DNA of 26,115 bases, taken from NCBI GenBank assembly GCA_039028335.1, contig JBCCIF010000044.1, positions 1 to 26,115 on the forward strand, written 5' to 3'. Under the pieces are notes generated by a model that saw only the letters and a list, made by a program, of their open reading frames with translations, was not told the origin of the DNA and ran no database searches. Source of the stretch: JABDKJ01 sp039028335 (GTDB lineage: Bacteria; Bacteroidota; Bacteroidia; Flavobacteriales_D; JABDKJ01). The first letter of the stretch is position 1, and every line of letters starts with the position of its first letter. Position numbers and translations under genes: made by a program. Of this stretch, positions 15,443 through 23,229 are shown one piece after another.

Positions 15443-17005
15443 ATGCCAAAGTTCTCGCCATACATCTTTTGTACGCTACTTCTAATTTTAATGGCTTGTG
15501 GAGATGGTGAGCCCTTGATCGTGAATCAAGAATTAAAAGAAAGACTGAATCATTTTCAAGATCAAACTTATGACAGCACAAAAGTGCTCAAGGGGAAAGA
15601 CTTTTTGTCAGAGAGCGTATTGTTCTATCATGGAGATCAATTGGTTATGCAAAAATTCTATCCAAGATCAAAAGGGCGGTCAAAAATTGATTCCATCCTG
15701 ACACACTTCGGCCCCGAGGGATATCGGCTTAGCTTTAGTTCATGGTCAACCGAAGTTGAATTCCTTGAAGAGAATAGCAATATAGTATTAACGGAAGTGT
15801 ATAATCGAGATGGTCAATTGACGGAGAGATTTAAAAAACGAAAGCTGCCCAATGCATGTGGTCCTTCGCCTTTATTATGGAATAAAGGTTCCTTAGTTGA
15901 ATACAGAGAAAGCTATAAAGGTGATAGTTTGGTGATGTATGAAGATTTTGAGAAAGCGCACAAGGTATTGGTCAAGTCAAGTGATACGATCAGGCTTCAC
16001 AAAGATTTTTTTAGGGCCAAAGAAAAAGCCATAGAAAAATTAAAAGTACGCTTTACGGATACCTTTATTCAAGAAAGTCTTGTATTCAACATTAGTGCAA
16101 GTCATTACTATACCTATAGCGATGCAGAGCGTTTTTCACCCAGATGGTTTTTGCACAGTGATTCAGGAAGGGAATTGGATAACTATACAACATCTAAATC
16201 CAATGTAAGTCGTTTTGAATTCGCATTTGACCTTCGAATAGGAGCGCACATATTCAAAGGGCCTAAAGTTAAGGTAAGCCCAAACCCGAGCTTCACAGAG
16301 TCAAAAGAATCGTCCACTGATCAGCGAATTAGCAGGTTGATGTCGCCAAAAGAAGCATTAGAAATTGCTCAGGATTATGCGAAATGGCCGATGTATGATG
16401 AAGCCACAATAAACATTGATTGGCAAGGTAACGGTGGTCCATTAAAGCGTGGGCAATTTATTTATTATGTGAATTACGATTTTTATCACAGAGAAGATGG
16501 AATTTATTATGCGCGCCAAGTAAAACTCAATGCATTGGATGGAAGTTTTATAGAAGAAACTGAAATCTACACGTCTGGGAAGGCCAGTGTTGATGTTCGT
16601 AGAAAAGAAGAAAATGGAAAATTCGGATTCAAAAAAATTCCATTTTCTAAAGTGGATGTTCCTGTCGTCTATGAGGAGCTTCCCTATTTCTGTACTGATT
16701 TTATGATTGCAAAGAAAGACGGTAATTACGGTGCGATTAACTATAATAATGAGGTTGTAATACCATTTGAATACAACTATTTAGAATATGTAAAAACGAA
16801 TTTTAAGCGTTATGACGAGTGGTTTTTGATTCTTGGCAAATCAGGTAAATATGGGATTTACAAACGCGGAGAAGGTCAAGTGATGGATGTGCAATACGAT
16901 AAATTTAAAGTCACAAAAAAGGAACAAATCATAGCCTATTCGGCATCTGGAGATTCTCTTATTTACGATATGCGAACTGGTCTCATTTTGCCAAACACCA
17001 ATTGA
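15443..17005 (+). CDS. Lipoprotein with C-terminal WG repeats
   Basis: 520 residues. Signal ending in lipobox 'LMAC' (Cys19), followed by an acidic GDGE stretch that could favour surface display in Bacteroidota. The N-terminal 350 residues are not recognised; they are beta-rich with many charged residues and show no enzyme motif. Residues from about 395 on contain WG-type repeats: 'GFKKIPFSKVDVPVVYEEL', 'DGNYGAINYNNEVVIPFEYNYLEYV' and 'SGKYGIYKRGEGQVMDVQYDKF'. WG repeats form small beta modules of unknown or protein-binding role. The next gene encodes another unknown lipoprotein. Confidence 0.78.
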   Translation: MPKFSPYIFCTLLLILMACGDGEPLIVNQELKERLNHFQDQTYDSTKVLKGKDFLSESVLFYHGDQLVMQKFYPRSKGRSKIDSILTHFGPEGYRLSFSSWSTEVEFLEENSNIVLTEVYNRDGQLTERFKKRKLPNACGPSPLLWNKGSLVEYRESYKGDSLVMYEDFEKAHKVLVKSSDTIRLHKDFFRAKEKAIEKLKVRFTDTFIQESLVFNISASHYYTYSDAERFSPRWFLHSDSGRELDNYTTSKSNVSRFEFAFDLRIGAHIFKGPKVKVSPNPSFTESKESSTDQRISRLMSPKEALEIAQDYAKWPMYDEATINIDWQGNGGPLKRGQFIYYVNYDFYHREDGIYYARQVKLNALDGSFIEETEIYTSGKASVDVRRKEENGKFGFKKIPFSKVDVPVVYEELPYFCTDFMIAKKDGNYGAINYNNEVVIPFEYNYLEYVKTNFKRYDEWFLILGKSGKYGIYKRGEGQVMDVQYDKFKVTKKEQIIAYSASGDSLIYDMRTGLILPNTN

Positions 17006-17006
17006 A

Positions 17007-17033
17007 AGCAGAAGGTTTTACTTCTGTTCTGCT
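17007..17033 (+). terminator. Possible terminator with two alternative stems
   Basis: Directly after the stop at 17005. CAGAAG (17009-17014) can pair with CTTCTG (17021-17026) around a 6-base loop, or AGCAGAA (17007-17013) with TTCTGCT (17027-17033). No long T run follows, so intrinsic termination is uncertain. Confidence 0.35.
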
Positions 17034-17074
17034 CGATTAAATAGTTTTATATTGAAATTTGAAAAACGATTAAT

Positions 17075-17905
17075 ATGCAAAGAAAACAGTGCTTAATCAT
17101 TGGTATTGCTTTAAGCATTTTTTCCTGCTCTCCGAATACGGTGCAAAAAACCTTAGAGGAAAAGGAAGTTTTTGAAAACGACTGTGGTTGTAATTTGACA
17201 GAGAAAGAAATGCTTAACAAATTACCTATTGCGGCCATGGGAGACAGCCTTGTGATTTGTAAGCTAGGAACAACAAAAATCATTGGAAGCGGATTAGGTT
17301 ATATTACTTGGTTGGAAGCATTGCAAAGCAAATACAATGGAGGCGAAGGGCAGGTCTATAATTGCGTAACCAATGAAAATTTTAAAAGGAAGTTCCTCAA
17401 ACGAAAATTGGAATACAAAGACAAGAGTCTCTTTATGTATTACCGTTTTCCTGTAAATGTTTATGATACCATCAATAAAGTTTGGGTAGATCTTGACATA
17501 GAAACGTATATGCAAAAGATTTATGCCAAGAAGGATTCCATCTTTTATTCAGACGTTAAGCTGGCATTCAAACCCCCTTTTCATACACAAGAAGCTTTCG
17601 ATTCGGCTTTGGAAGAATATGAGTTAGAGAGCGGCAGGAAGAATCATTACCTAATTTCGCGAACGGTCAAGCGTTTATTTGTCAGTGCGATTAACGGAGA
17701 CCAAAAGGCACGAGAGAAATTTTTAGAAATTCCCATTGAATTCAAGGACTATTATGATCATCACGAAGACGCTGCACAGCGATATGACGTTTATTCGCAG
17801 TTATTGACAGATTATGAACATTTTTTATCCGAAGGTGGGGAACGCGAGTATTACGATTTGACCATTTTCCCTTATTTCCTCGATCCAGAGAGGTATAAAG
17901 ACTAG
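17075..17905 (+). CDS. Unknown lipoprotein
   Basis: 276 residues, not recognised. Lipoprotein signal with lipobox 'IFSC' (Cys18). The mature N-terminus holds a 'CGCNL' motif and two further Cys ('VICKLG', 'YNCVTN'), so there may be disulfides. The centre contains a 'KRKFLKRKLEYKDKSLFMYYRFP' basic stretch, and the C-terminal third is helical and acidic ('YYDHHEDAAQRYDVYSQLLTDYEHFL'). No catalytic pattern was seen. It lies 69 bases after the WG-repeat lipoprotein and 84 before the barrel gene, all in the same direction; co-transcription is possible but not shown. Confidence 0.7.
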   Translation: MQRKQCLIIGIALSIFSCSPNTVQKTLEEKEVFENDCGCNLTEKEMLNKLPIAAMGDSLVICKLGTTKIIGSGLGYITWLEALQSKYNGGEGQVYNCVTNENFKRKFLKRKLEYKDKSLFMYYRFPVNVYDTINKVWVDLDIETYMQKIYAKKDSIFYSDVKLAFKPPFHTQEAFDSALEEYELESGRKNHYLISRTVKRLFVSAINGDQKAREKFLEIPIEFKDYYDHHEDAAQRYDVYSQLLTDYEHFLSEGGEREYYDLTIFPYFLDPERYKD

Positions 17906-17989
17906 GGATTAGCATTGAAATGGTAATTAGTAAAGAAGACAATAATTTTCACCTTATTCGTTCTTATACCTGAACCTTTTCCAAATGTC

Positions 17990-18598
17990 ATGATGAAAAA
18001 ATGGGTCTTCATCCTTTTCTTTTTGTCTTTTTTCTCTAATGCAAATGCACAGGACGAAAGCGCAGTAGAAATTTCCTTTGATTTCGGCTTTACGGGATTG
18101 AATGGAGCAGAGAATATCGGCTTGCTTTTCAATTTGGAGCCCCGTTTGAAATTCACCAACAATACTGCTATGGGCTTGCGTTTTGGAGTAACAGCTAATT
18201 CACTTGCTTACAGGAATGCGGACACCTTGCAATTTCATATCAATGAGATTTCTGGCAATGGGGTGATTTCAATTATACCCACCTTTGAGTACTATTTCAA
18301 TGAAAAGGATTTCCATCCTTTTGCTGGGCTTGGCCTAGGTCCATATTTATTGGCCAGTTTCTTGGATGTAACAGAATACTACACTCCGGAAAACCCAACT
18401 ACTTTGCATGAAGTTCACGTCAAAGATCAATGGGGAGTACTTCTGAGAGGAGGCATGCAATCACAAAAGATTCGCTTGACTTTCGAATGCAATTGGGTTA
18501 CTGCAGGCGATATTATTCTTCCCAATGGAAAGAAAGCTGGAAGCGTTCAGCCAAGCTATTATGCTTTAAGTGCTGGTTTTGCGATTCGAGGAAAGTAA
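17990..18598 (+). CDS. Small outer-membrane beta-barrel protein
   Basis: 202 residues. The start may be the ATG at 17990 or the next one at 17993. Signal peptide about 1-21, ending 'NANAQD'. The mature protein shows alternating-hydrophobic strands of an eight-stranded barrel: 'VEISFDFGFTGL', 'LFNLEPRLKFTNNTAMGLRFGVT', 'ISIIPTFEYYFNEKDFHPFAGLGLGPYLL', 'WGVLLRGGMQSQKIRLTFECNWV' and a final 'YYALSAGFAIRGK'. The 'PFAGLGLGPYL' turn is a hallmark of small porin-like or OmpA/OmpX-like proteins in Bacteroidota. Function unknown. Confidence 0.82.
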   Translation: MMKKWVFILFFLSFFSNANAQDESAVEISFDFGFTGLNGAENIGLLFNLEPRLKFTNNTAMGLRFGVTANSLAYRNADTLQFHINEISGNGVISIIPTFEYYFNEKDFHPFAGLGLGPYLLASFLDVTEYYTPENPTTLHEVHVKDQWGVLLRGGMQSQKIRLTFECNWVTAGDIILPNGKKAGSVQPSYYALSAGFAIRGK

Positions 18599-18729
18599 GA
18601 ATCAGGCGAAAACGCGATGTTTTGTATGAAGCCTTTGAGTGAAATTGATCTCCTAGATAGCTTAAAGTCCTCTTCACTATATTTAAATCTGAATTCAATT
18701 TCCGCTTTTATTTGCTATCTTTAAGTACT

Positions 18730-21489
18730 ATGAAAGCTGACCATTTATCCAAGACTTCACTCATTTTGGCTCTGTTATTTATTCTCTTGTCCAATGCTAA
18801 CTTTGCTCAAAATAAATGGGATTTTAATTTCTTAACCCCTTCGGCAAGAAATGCCGATGGACTGCATGTCGCGGATATCGATGGCGATGGAGATTTAGAT
18901 GTTCTTACTTCGAAATATACTGATTTTGAATTGTCCAATTTGCCAGTATGGTGGGAAACGAGAGAAGAGACTATCGAATGGTACGAGAATTTAGGAGACA
19001 ATACTTTCGAAACCCGATATCATGTTATGGATAGCCTATTTGGCAGTGGATACCTGTTCCTTTTTGATCATGATCAAGATGGAGACATGGACTTTGTTTG
19101 TGCTTCTGCTCCCGACTCCGCTGGTATATCTTTGTTTCTCAATGATGGTTTTGGACAATTTTCGAGTCCCACTGTATTGGCCTATGAGCCTGTTGGAGTC
19201 GACAAAATGGGCTTGAACGATTTAGATGGAGATGGCGACTTGGATATCTGGTGGGAGATCGATTATGTCGAGAAAGGACTTAAGTGGGCGGAAAAAGAAG
19301 GCGGAATCTTCTTGCCCCCACAATTGATTTTATCGGGCTTTACCGATGAAGAAGTCTTCTTTCCAATTGATGTGAATGATGACGACTTATTGGATTTCAT
19401 TAATGTGACCGCAGATTCTGTTCGCCTCATAAGAAACGAAGGTCTAGGCCTATTTTCAGATCCACTATTTCTATTCGAAGGTGAATTTGGAATCGAAGAA
19501 GTCAGTGTGCTGGACATCAATGGTGATGCACGCTTGGATTTTGCTTTCGATGCAAATAATCAGCATGATTGGTTTTGGAAAGAAAATTTGGGGAATGAGC
19601 AATTTTCATCGGAACAGCCGCTGATTGAAAGTGCTTGGACCAAAACAGAAGCCATTATCGCTTTTGATATGGACCAGGATAATGATATGGACCTGATTAG
19701 TTCAGATGCAAGTTTCATGAAACGGTATATCAATGATGGAAACAATTCCTTTAGCTATGGAGGTCAATTTCAGGGAATTGTCAATTTCAATTCCATTCTC
19801 AGAATAGCTGATATGGATGCGGATGGGATCGAAGATATTCTAGTGCTAAATGGAAGTATGCCCAGAGGAGTTACCTGCTACAACGGATTGGGAGCCGGAG
19901 AATTCAGTTTTCCACTTGATGTTTCTTCTAATGCGAATGGTGCAAGTTGCACAGACATTGGAGACATCGATGGAGATGGAATAAATGATGTAGTGAGCAC
20001 GACCATCTATGGCGAATTGCAGTGGTTTGAGGTGGATTCCGAAGGTGCATTTCAAGAAAAACACATCATAGAATACAATCTATACGATATCCAAACCGCT
20101 GACCTTGTTGATGTCGATAACGATGGAGATTTAGATCTAATTGTCGCAAAGAATGAATATCCCCATTGGGATGTATATCTCTACAAGAACAATGGTCAAG
20201 GTGACTTTGATGAGCCGATTTTTTTGGATTTAGGTTCCGGTGGCAACAATGCTCAAACTGCCTTTCGGATAAAATATGAAGATGTAAATAACGATGGGGA
20301 TTTGGATTTGTTCATTCGAAAAAATGTGGACGAATTGGCTTGGTTTGAAAATAATGGAACGGGAAATTTTTCCATAGAGCACCTCATTTGTAATCCCTGC
20401 GAAATGGACTTAGGAGCGCTCATTAATAATTTCCAAATGGGAGATATCGATGGGGATGGAGATAAGGATATCGTTTACAGAACGAAATATCCTGGTAACA
20501 ATATTTATTTCTATACGATTTTGAATGTGGGGAATGGAAGTTTTGAAGGAGTGCAAAACTTAGTCTTCGATGAGCCTTCAGGTTCCAACGATGGAGGTGG
20601 CTTTAATTTTCTCTTGCTTGACATGAATGATGATGAACATTTAGATATCGTATCAACAATTAATGGCGATTTGCATTGGTTATTGAATGATGGATCCGGT
20701 AATTTTCCCATAGTGAATTCCACCGGGGAAGAGGACTTAGGTTGTTTCGATATTAATGCCGCTGACTTTGATTTTGATGGTGACTTGGATATCATATTGT
20801 CCAATAAGTACTTTGCACATGGGGTGCGTTATTTTGAGAAATTAGATAGTGCAGCCTTTGCTCCTTCCTATGCAATCCACACGTGGGGGCTGGCGAGATA
20901 CCTCAGTCTGGGTCACATGAATGATGATGATGCGATCGATTTAGTGACATGTACTCTGGGCCCGGGACATGTCTTTTCAGTTTTAAATCCATGTGGAATG
21001 CGTCCAGATGAACCAGAGATTTTCATGGAAGATGGAACCTACTATGTTGAGGAAGATTCGTTATTGACCTATCAATGGTATATGGATGGACTTCCTTTAA
21101 TTGGAGATACCTTTTCAGTTTTGGTTCCCGATACTACTGGACAGTACTATGTTATTGTTAGGGATACCAATCGCTGTGCAAATACCTCTGAGATTATAGA
21201 CGTTGAAATAGAAATAGAAGAACCCAATTCACTTGAGGAGAGTAATGGAATAGAACTTATTGATCTTTACCCTAATCCTGTGAAAGATATCCTCCAAGTT
21301 AAATGGCCAGCGCATCTCGATAGGCCAAATTGGACTATTCTCGATATAGCTGGAAAACAGGTGCAGATGAACACGAACACAATGAATTGGCCGAACATCG
21401 ATGTGCGCGAATTGAGTCAAGGAGTGTATCTGTTGAATTATTATAATGACGGACTTTTAATCGGTCAAAGTAAATTCGTCAAAGAGTGA
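18730..21489 (+). CDS. Secreted FG-GAP/VCBS calcium-loop repeat protein with T9SS sorting domain
   Basis: 919 residues from the ATG at 18730. A TTG 18 bases earlier is in frame, but the ATG gives a normal signal peptide (about 1-27, ending 'NANFAQ'). Fourteen repeats each carry an Asp-rich loop of the DxDxDGDxD type, from perfect ones ('DIDGDGDLDVL', 'DLDGDGDLDIW', 'DIDGDGDKDIV') to degraded ones ('DVNDDDLLDF', 'DINGDARLDF', 'HMNDDDAIDLV'). This fits two FG-GAP beta-propellers of about seven blades stabilised by Ca2+. An Ig-like segment with 'YQWYMDG' follows, then a type A T9SS C-terminal domain from 'YPNPVKDIL' to the end 'QSKFVKE'. Exported by the type IX system. The target is unknown. Confidence 0.92.
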   Translation: MKADHLSKTSLILALLFILLSNANFAQNKWDFNFLTPSARNADGLHVADIDGDGDLDVLTSKYTDFELSNLPVWWETREETIEWYENLGDNTFETRYHVMDSLFGSGYLFLFDHDQDGDMDFVCASAPDSAGISLFLNDGFGQFSSPTVLAYEPVGVDKMGLNDLDGDGDLDIWWEIDYVEKGLKWAEKEGGIFLPPQLILSGFTDEEVFFPIDVNDDDLLDFINVTADSVRLIRNEGLGLFSDPLFLFEGEFGIEEVSVLDINGDARLDFAFDANNQHDWFWKENLGNEQFSSEQPLIESAWTKTEAIIAFDMDQDNDMDLISSDASFMKRYINDGNNSFSYGGQFQGIVNFNSILRIADMDADGIEDILVLNGSMPRGVTCYNGLGAGEFSFPLDVSSNANGASCTDIGDIDGDGINDVVSTTIYGELQWFEVDSEGAFQEKHIIEYNLYDIQTADLVDVDNDGDLDLIVAKNEYPHWDVYLYKNNGQGDFDEPIFLDLGSGGNNAQTAFRIKYEDVNNDGDLDLFIRKNVDELAWFENNGTGNFSIEHLICNPCEMDLGALINNFQMGDIDGDGDKDIVYRTKYPGNNIYFYTILNVGNGSFEGVQNLVFDEPSGSNDGGGFNFLLLDMNDDEHLDIVSTINGDLHWLLNDGSGNFPIVNSTGEEDLGCFDINAADFDFDGDLDIILSNKYFAHGVRYFEKLDSAAFAPSYAIHTWGLARYLSLGHMNDDDAIDLVTCTLGPGHVFSVLNPCGMRPDEPEIFMEDGTYYVEEDSLLTYQWYMDGLPLIGDTFSVLVPDTTGQYYVIVRDTNRCANTSEIIDVEIEIEEPNSLEESNGIELIDLYPNPVKDILQVKWPAHLDRPNWTILDIAGKQVQMNTNTMNWPNIDVRELSQGVYLLNYYNDGLLIGQSKFVKE

Positions 21490-21510
21490 CTTAGGCTTTT
21501 TTAAATCGGT

Positions 21511-21789
21511 TTGAATAAAAGAGAATTACATAGACGTGCCCAATTTCGAGTCAAGGAGATGCGTCAACTCTTTCGCACTTGGGACTTTTTACAAGGCCAT
21601 GCAATCGAGGATTACGATTCCCTCATTAATAAACTCTTTCAATTGTTGAATAAAGGAACTGACGAAGAAAAATTAGCAGCGGTATTATCCACTGAATTTA
21701 TCGTGACCTATGGCATCAGTGGATATGAAATTAATTTTGAGCACTATGCCGAAGACCTATTAGATTGGTGGGAAGAGAGAAATTTATAA
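21511..21789 (+). CDS. Small hypothetical helical protein (uncertain start)
   Basis: 92 residues if started at the TTG at 21511; 76 if started at the ATG at 21559. The TTG version begins only 21 bases after the previous stop. Just before the ATG is AAGGAG with no spacer, too close to act as a ribosome site. Highly charged and predicted helical ('RAQFRVKEMRQLFRTWDFLQGHAIEDYDSLINKLFQLL'), ending in a Trp-rich acidic tail 'EDLLDWWEERNL'. No signal peptide, so likely cytoplasmic, unlike its neighbours. Not recognised. Its position in a tight run of four genes supports it being real. Confidence 0.6.
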   Translation: MNKRELHRRAQFRVKEMRQLFRTWDFLQGHAIEDYDSLINKLFQLLNKGTDEEKLAAVLSTEFIVTYGISGYEINFEHYAEDLLDWWEERNL

Positions 21790-21811
21790 ATGATTGTTTA
21801 TTTACCTAATA

Positions 21812-22042
21812 ATGATTCCATCAGAAATTAGAAAAACTTGGAAAAGCTTATTGATTCCATTTAGTATTGGAATAATCCTATTTGTTTTTTCCCTAATACG
21901 GATACTAAGGTTTCCAAATGAGATTCAGTTTTTGGCCATTTTTATTGGTATATTTTCTCTTTTGTTAATGGGGTTTACCTTTCAAAAAATTTACGCATTT
22001 AGGAAGTATTTGAAGAAGAAAGATCAAGAAGGGGAAACATGA
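21812..22042 (+). CDS. Small two-helix membrane protein
   Basis: 76 residues from the ATG at 21812. The in-frame TTG at 21794 would add six hydrophobic residues and is less likely. Two membrane helices: about 12-32 ('LLIPFSIGIILFVFSLI') and 40-60 ('IQFLAIFIGIFSLLLMGF'), then a basic, then acidic, cytoplasmic tail 'FRKYLKKKDQEGET'. The positive-inside rule suggests both ends in the cytoplasm. Not recognised. Its stop overlaps the start of the next gene by four bases (22039-22042), implying coupled translation with the GH113-like lipoprotein. Confidence 0.68.
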   Translation: MIPSEIRKTWKSLLIPFSIGIILFVFSLIRILRFPNEIQFLAIFIGIFSLLLMGFTFQKIYAFRKYLKKKDQEGET

Positions 22043-23085
22043 AGGTATCTCTTTCACATGCACTATTCTTTAGCATTTCGATTCTTTTATTAAGCTGTTC
22101 TTCTGACGCTTCGCTCATTGAAAAAGCTGAGGTGTATAAAGAGGAAAAACAAAAGGGCGCACACATTTTTGGTCATGATGATACGTTGAATGTGGCCTTT
22201 TGCGCAAAGAACAATTTTGATTGGATCACCCTCACCGATTGGGCCTATCAAAAGACCATTCATAGTGGTAGTATTGTGAATTACAGTGCTGATTCTTCTC
22301 GTATCGAGGAGAGCAATGCAGCATGGTTAGCGCGCGTCAATTGGATGCAATCGGAAGGATTTGACATCTTCATTAAACCCCATTTATGGATTTATAAAAC
22401 CGAAAACAATCAATGGCGTTCGGAAATTTTTCCTAAAGATGAGGAAGCGTGGCAGATTTGGAAAGAGGATTATCGCAAGTACATTTTGCGCTATGCAAAA
22501 ATCGCTGAAGAAAGCGGAGCAGAGATGTTTTGTATAGGTACTGAACTCACACGTCTCACACTCGAAAAACCTGACTATTGGAAAAAGTTAATTGAAGAGG
22601 TGCGCGATATCTATAGTGGTAAACTGACTTATGCCGCCAATTGGTACCGTGAGTTTGAAGAAATCACTTTTTGGGATCAACTCGATTACATAGGCGTTCA
22701 GGCTTATTTTCCATTAGCAGATAAAAACAATCCCTCCATTGAGGATCTGGAAAATGCCTGGGAACAATATACCCCAACATTAGGGCATTTGTCAGATAGT
22801 TTGAATAAGAAAGTCATTTTCACAGAATTAGGTTACCGAAGCGTTTCGCATACCGCATCCATGCCATGGGAATGGGTAGAAGAAAGAGAAGATGATTCGG
22901 TTTTTTCGGACGAAGCTCAGGCCAATTGTTATCAAGCATTTTTCACTCAGGTTTGGCCGCAGGATTGGTTTGCAGGTGTCCATATTTGGCAAGTAAAACA
23001 GATGCATCTGAACAAAGGAGAGAACCTTGATTTTTATTTGGATGGGAAGAAAGCGGAGCAAATCGTTTCGAAGGCTTTTGAGTGA
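22039..23085 (+). CDS. GH113-like TIM-barrel glycoside hydrolase lipoprotein
   Basis: 348 residues. Lipobox 'LLSC' (Cys20). The mature part follows the GH113 (beta-mannanase-like) TIM-barrel plan: 'FDWITLTDWAYQ', 'WLARVNWMQSEGFDIFIKPHLWI', 'EMFCIGTELTR' with the acid/base candidate Glu169, 'KLTYAANWYREFEEITFWDQLDYIGVQAYFPL', and 'KVIFTELGYRS' with the nucleophile candidate Glu263, ending 'VHIWQVKQM'. Both catalytic Glu are present, so it is likely active. The natural substrate is uncertain, since many relatives in Bacteroidota are uncharacterised. It overlaps the small membrane protein gene by four bases. Confidence 0.85.
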   Translation: MKVSLSHALFFSISILLLSCSSDASLIEKAEVYKEEKQKGAHIFGHDDTLNVAFCAKNNFDWITLTDWAYQKTIHSGSIVNYSADSSRIEESNAAWLARVNWMQSEGFDIFIKPHLWIYKTENNQWRSEIFPKDEEAWQIWKEDYRKYILRYAKIAEESGAEMFCIGTELTRLTLEKPDYWKKLIEEVRDIYSGKLTYAANWYREFEEITFWDQLDYIGVQAYFPLADKNNPSIEDLENAWEQYTPTLGHLSDSLNKKVIFTELGYRSVSHTASMPWEWVEEREDDSVFSDEAQANCYQAFFTQVWPQDWFAGVHIWQVKQMHLNKGENLDFYLDGKKAEQIVSKAFE

Positions 23086-23229
23086 ATATTTTATGGTATA
23101 CAGTTCAGTATTATAATAAACCTAACAAGCCTTTGCTGTTGAGCGCACGAAGTCGGCACATAAAGCTTATCAAGAATCCGCGATGATATTGAAATTTGTG
23201 ATGTAATTAATTTTTATATGTGGACGAAA

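Noticed and set aside
18712..18729. TTG start 18 bases before the VCBS-repeat gene ATG
   Set aside because: It would only add six residues before an already good signal peptide; the ATG at 18730 is preferred.
23120..23144. ACCTAAC and GTTGAGC resembling integron attC core sites
   Set aside because: The two motifs match RYYYAAC and GTTRRRY but are only 25 bases end to end, too short for an attC site, and there is no integrase or cassette structure nearby.
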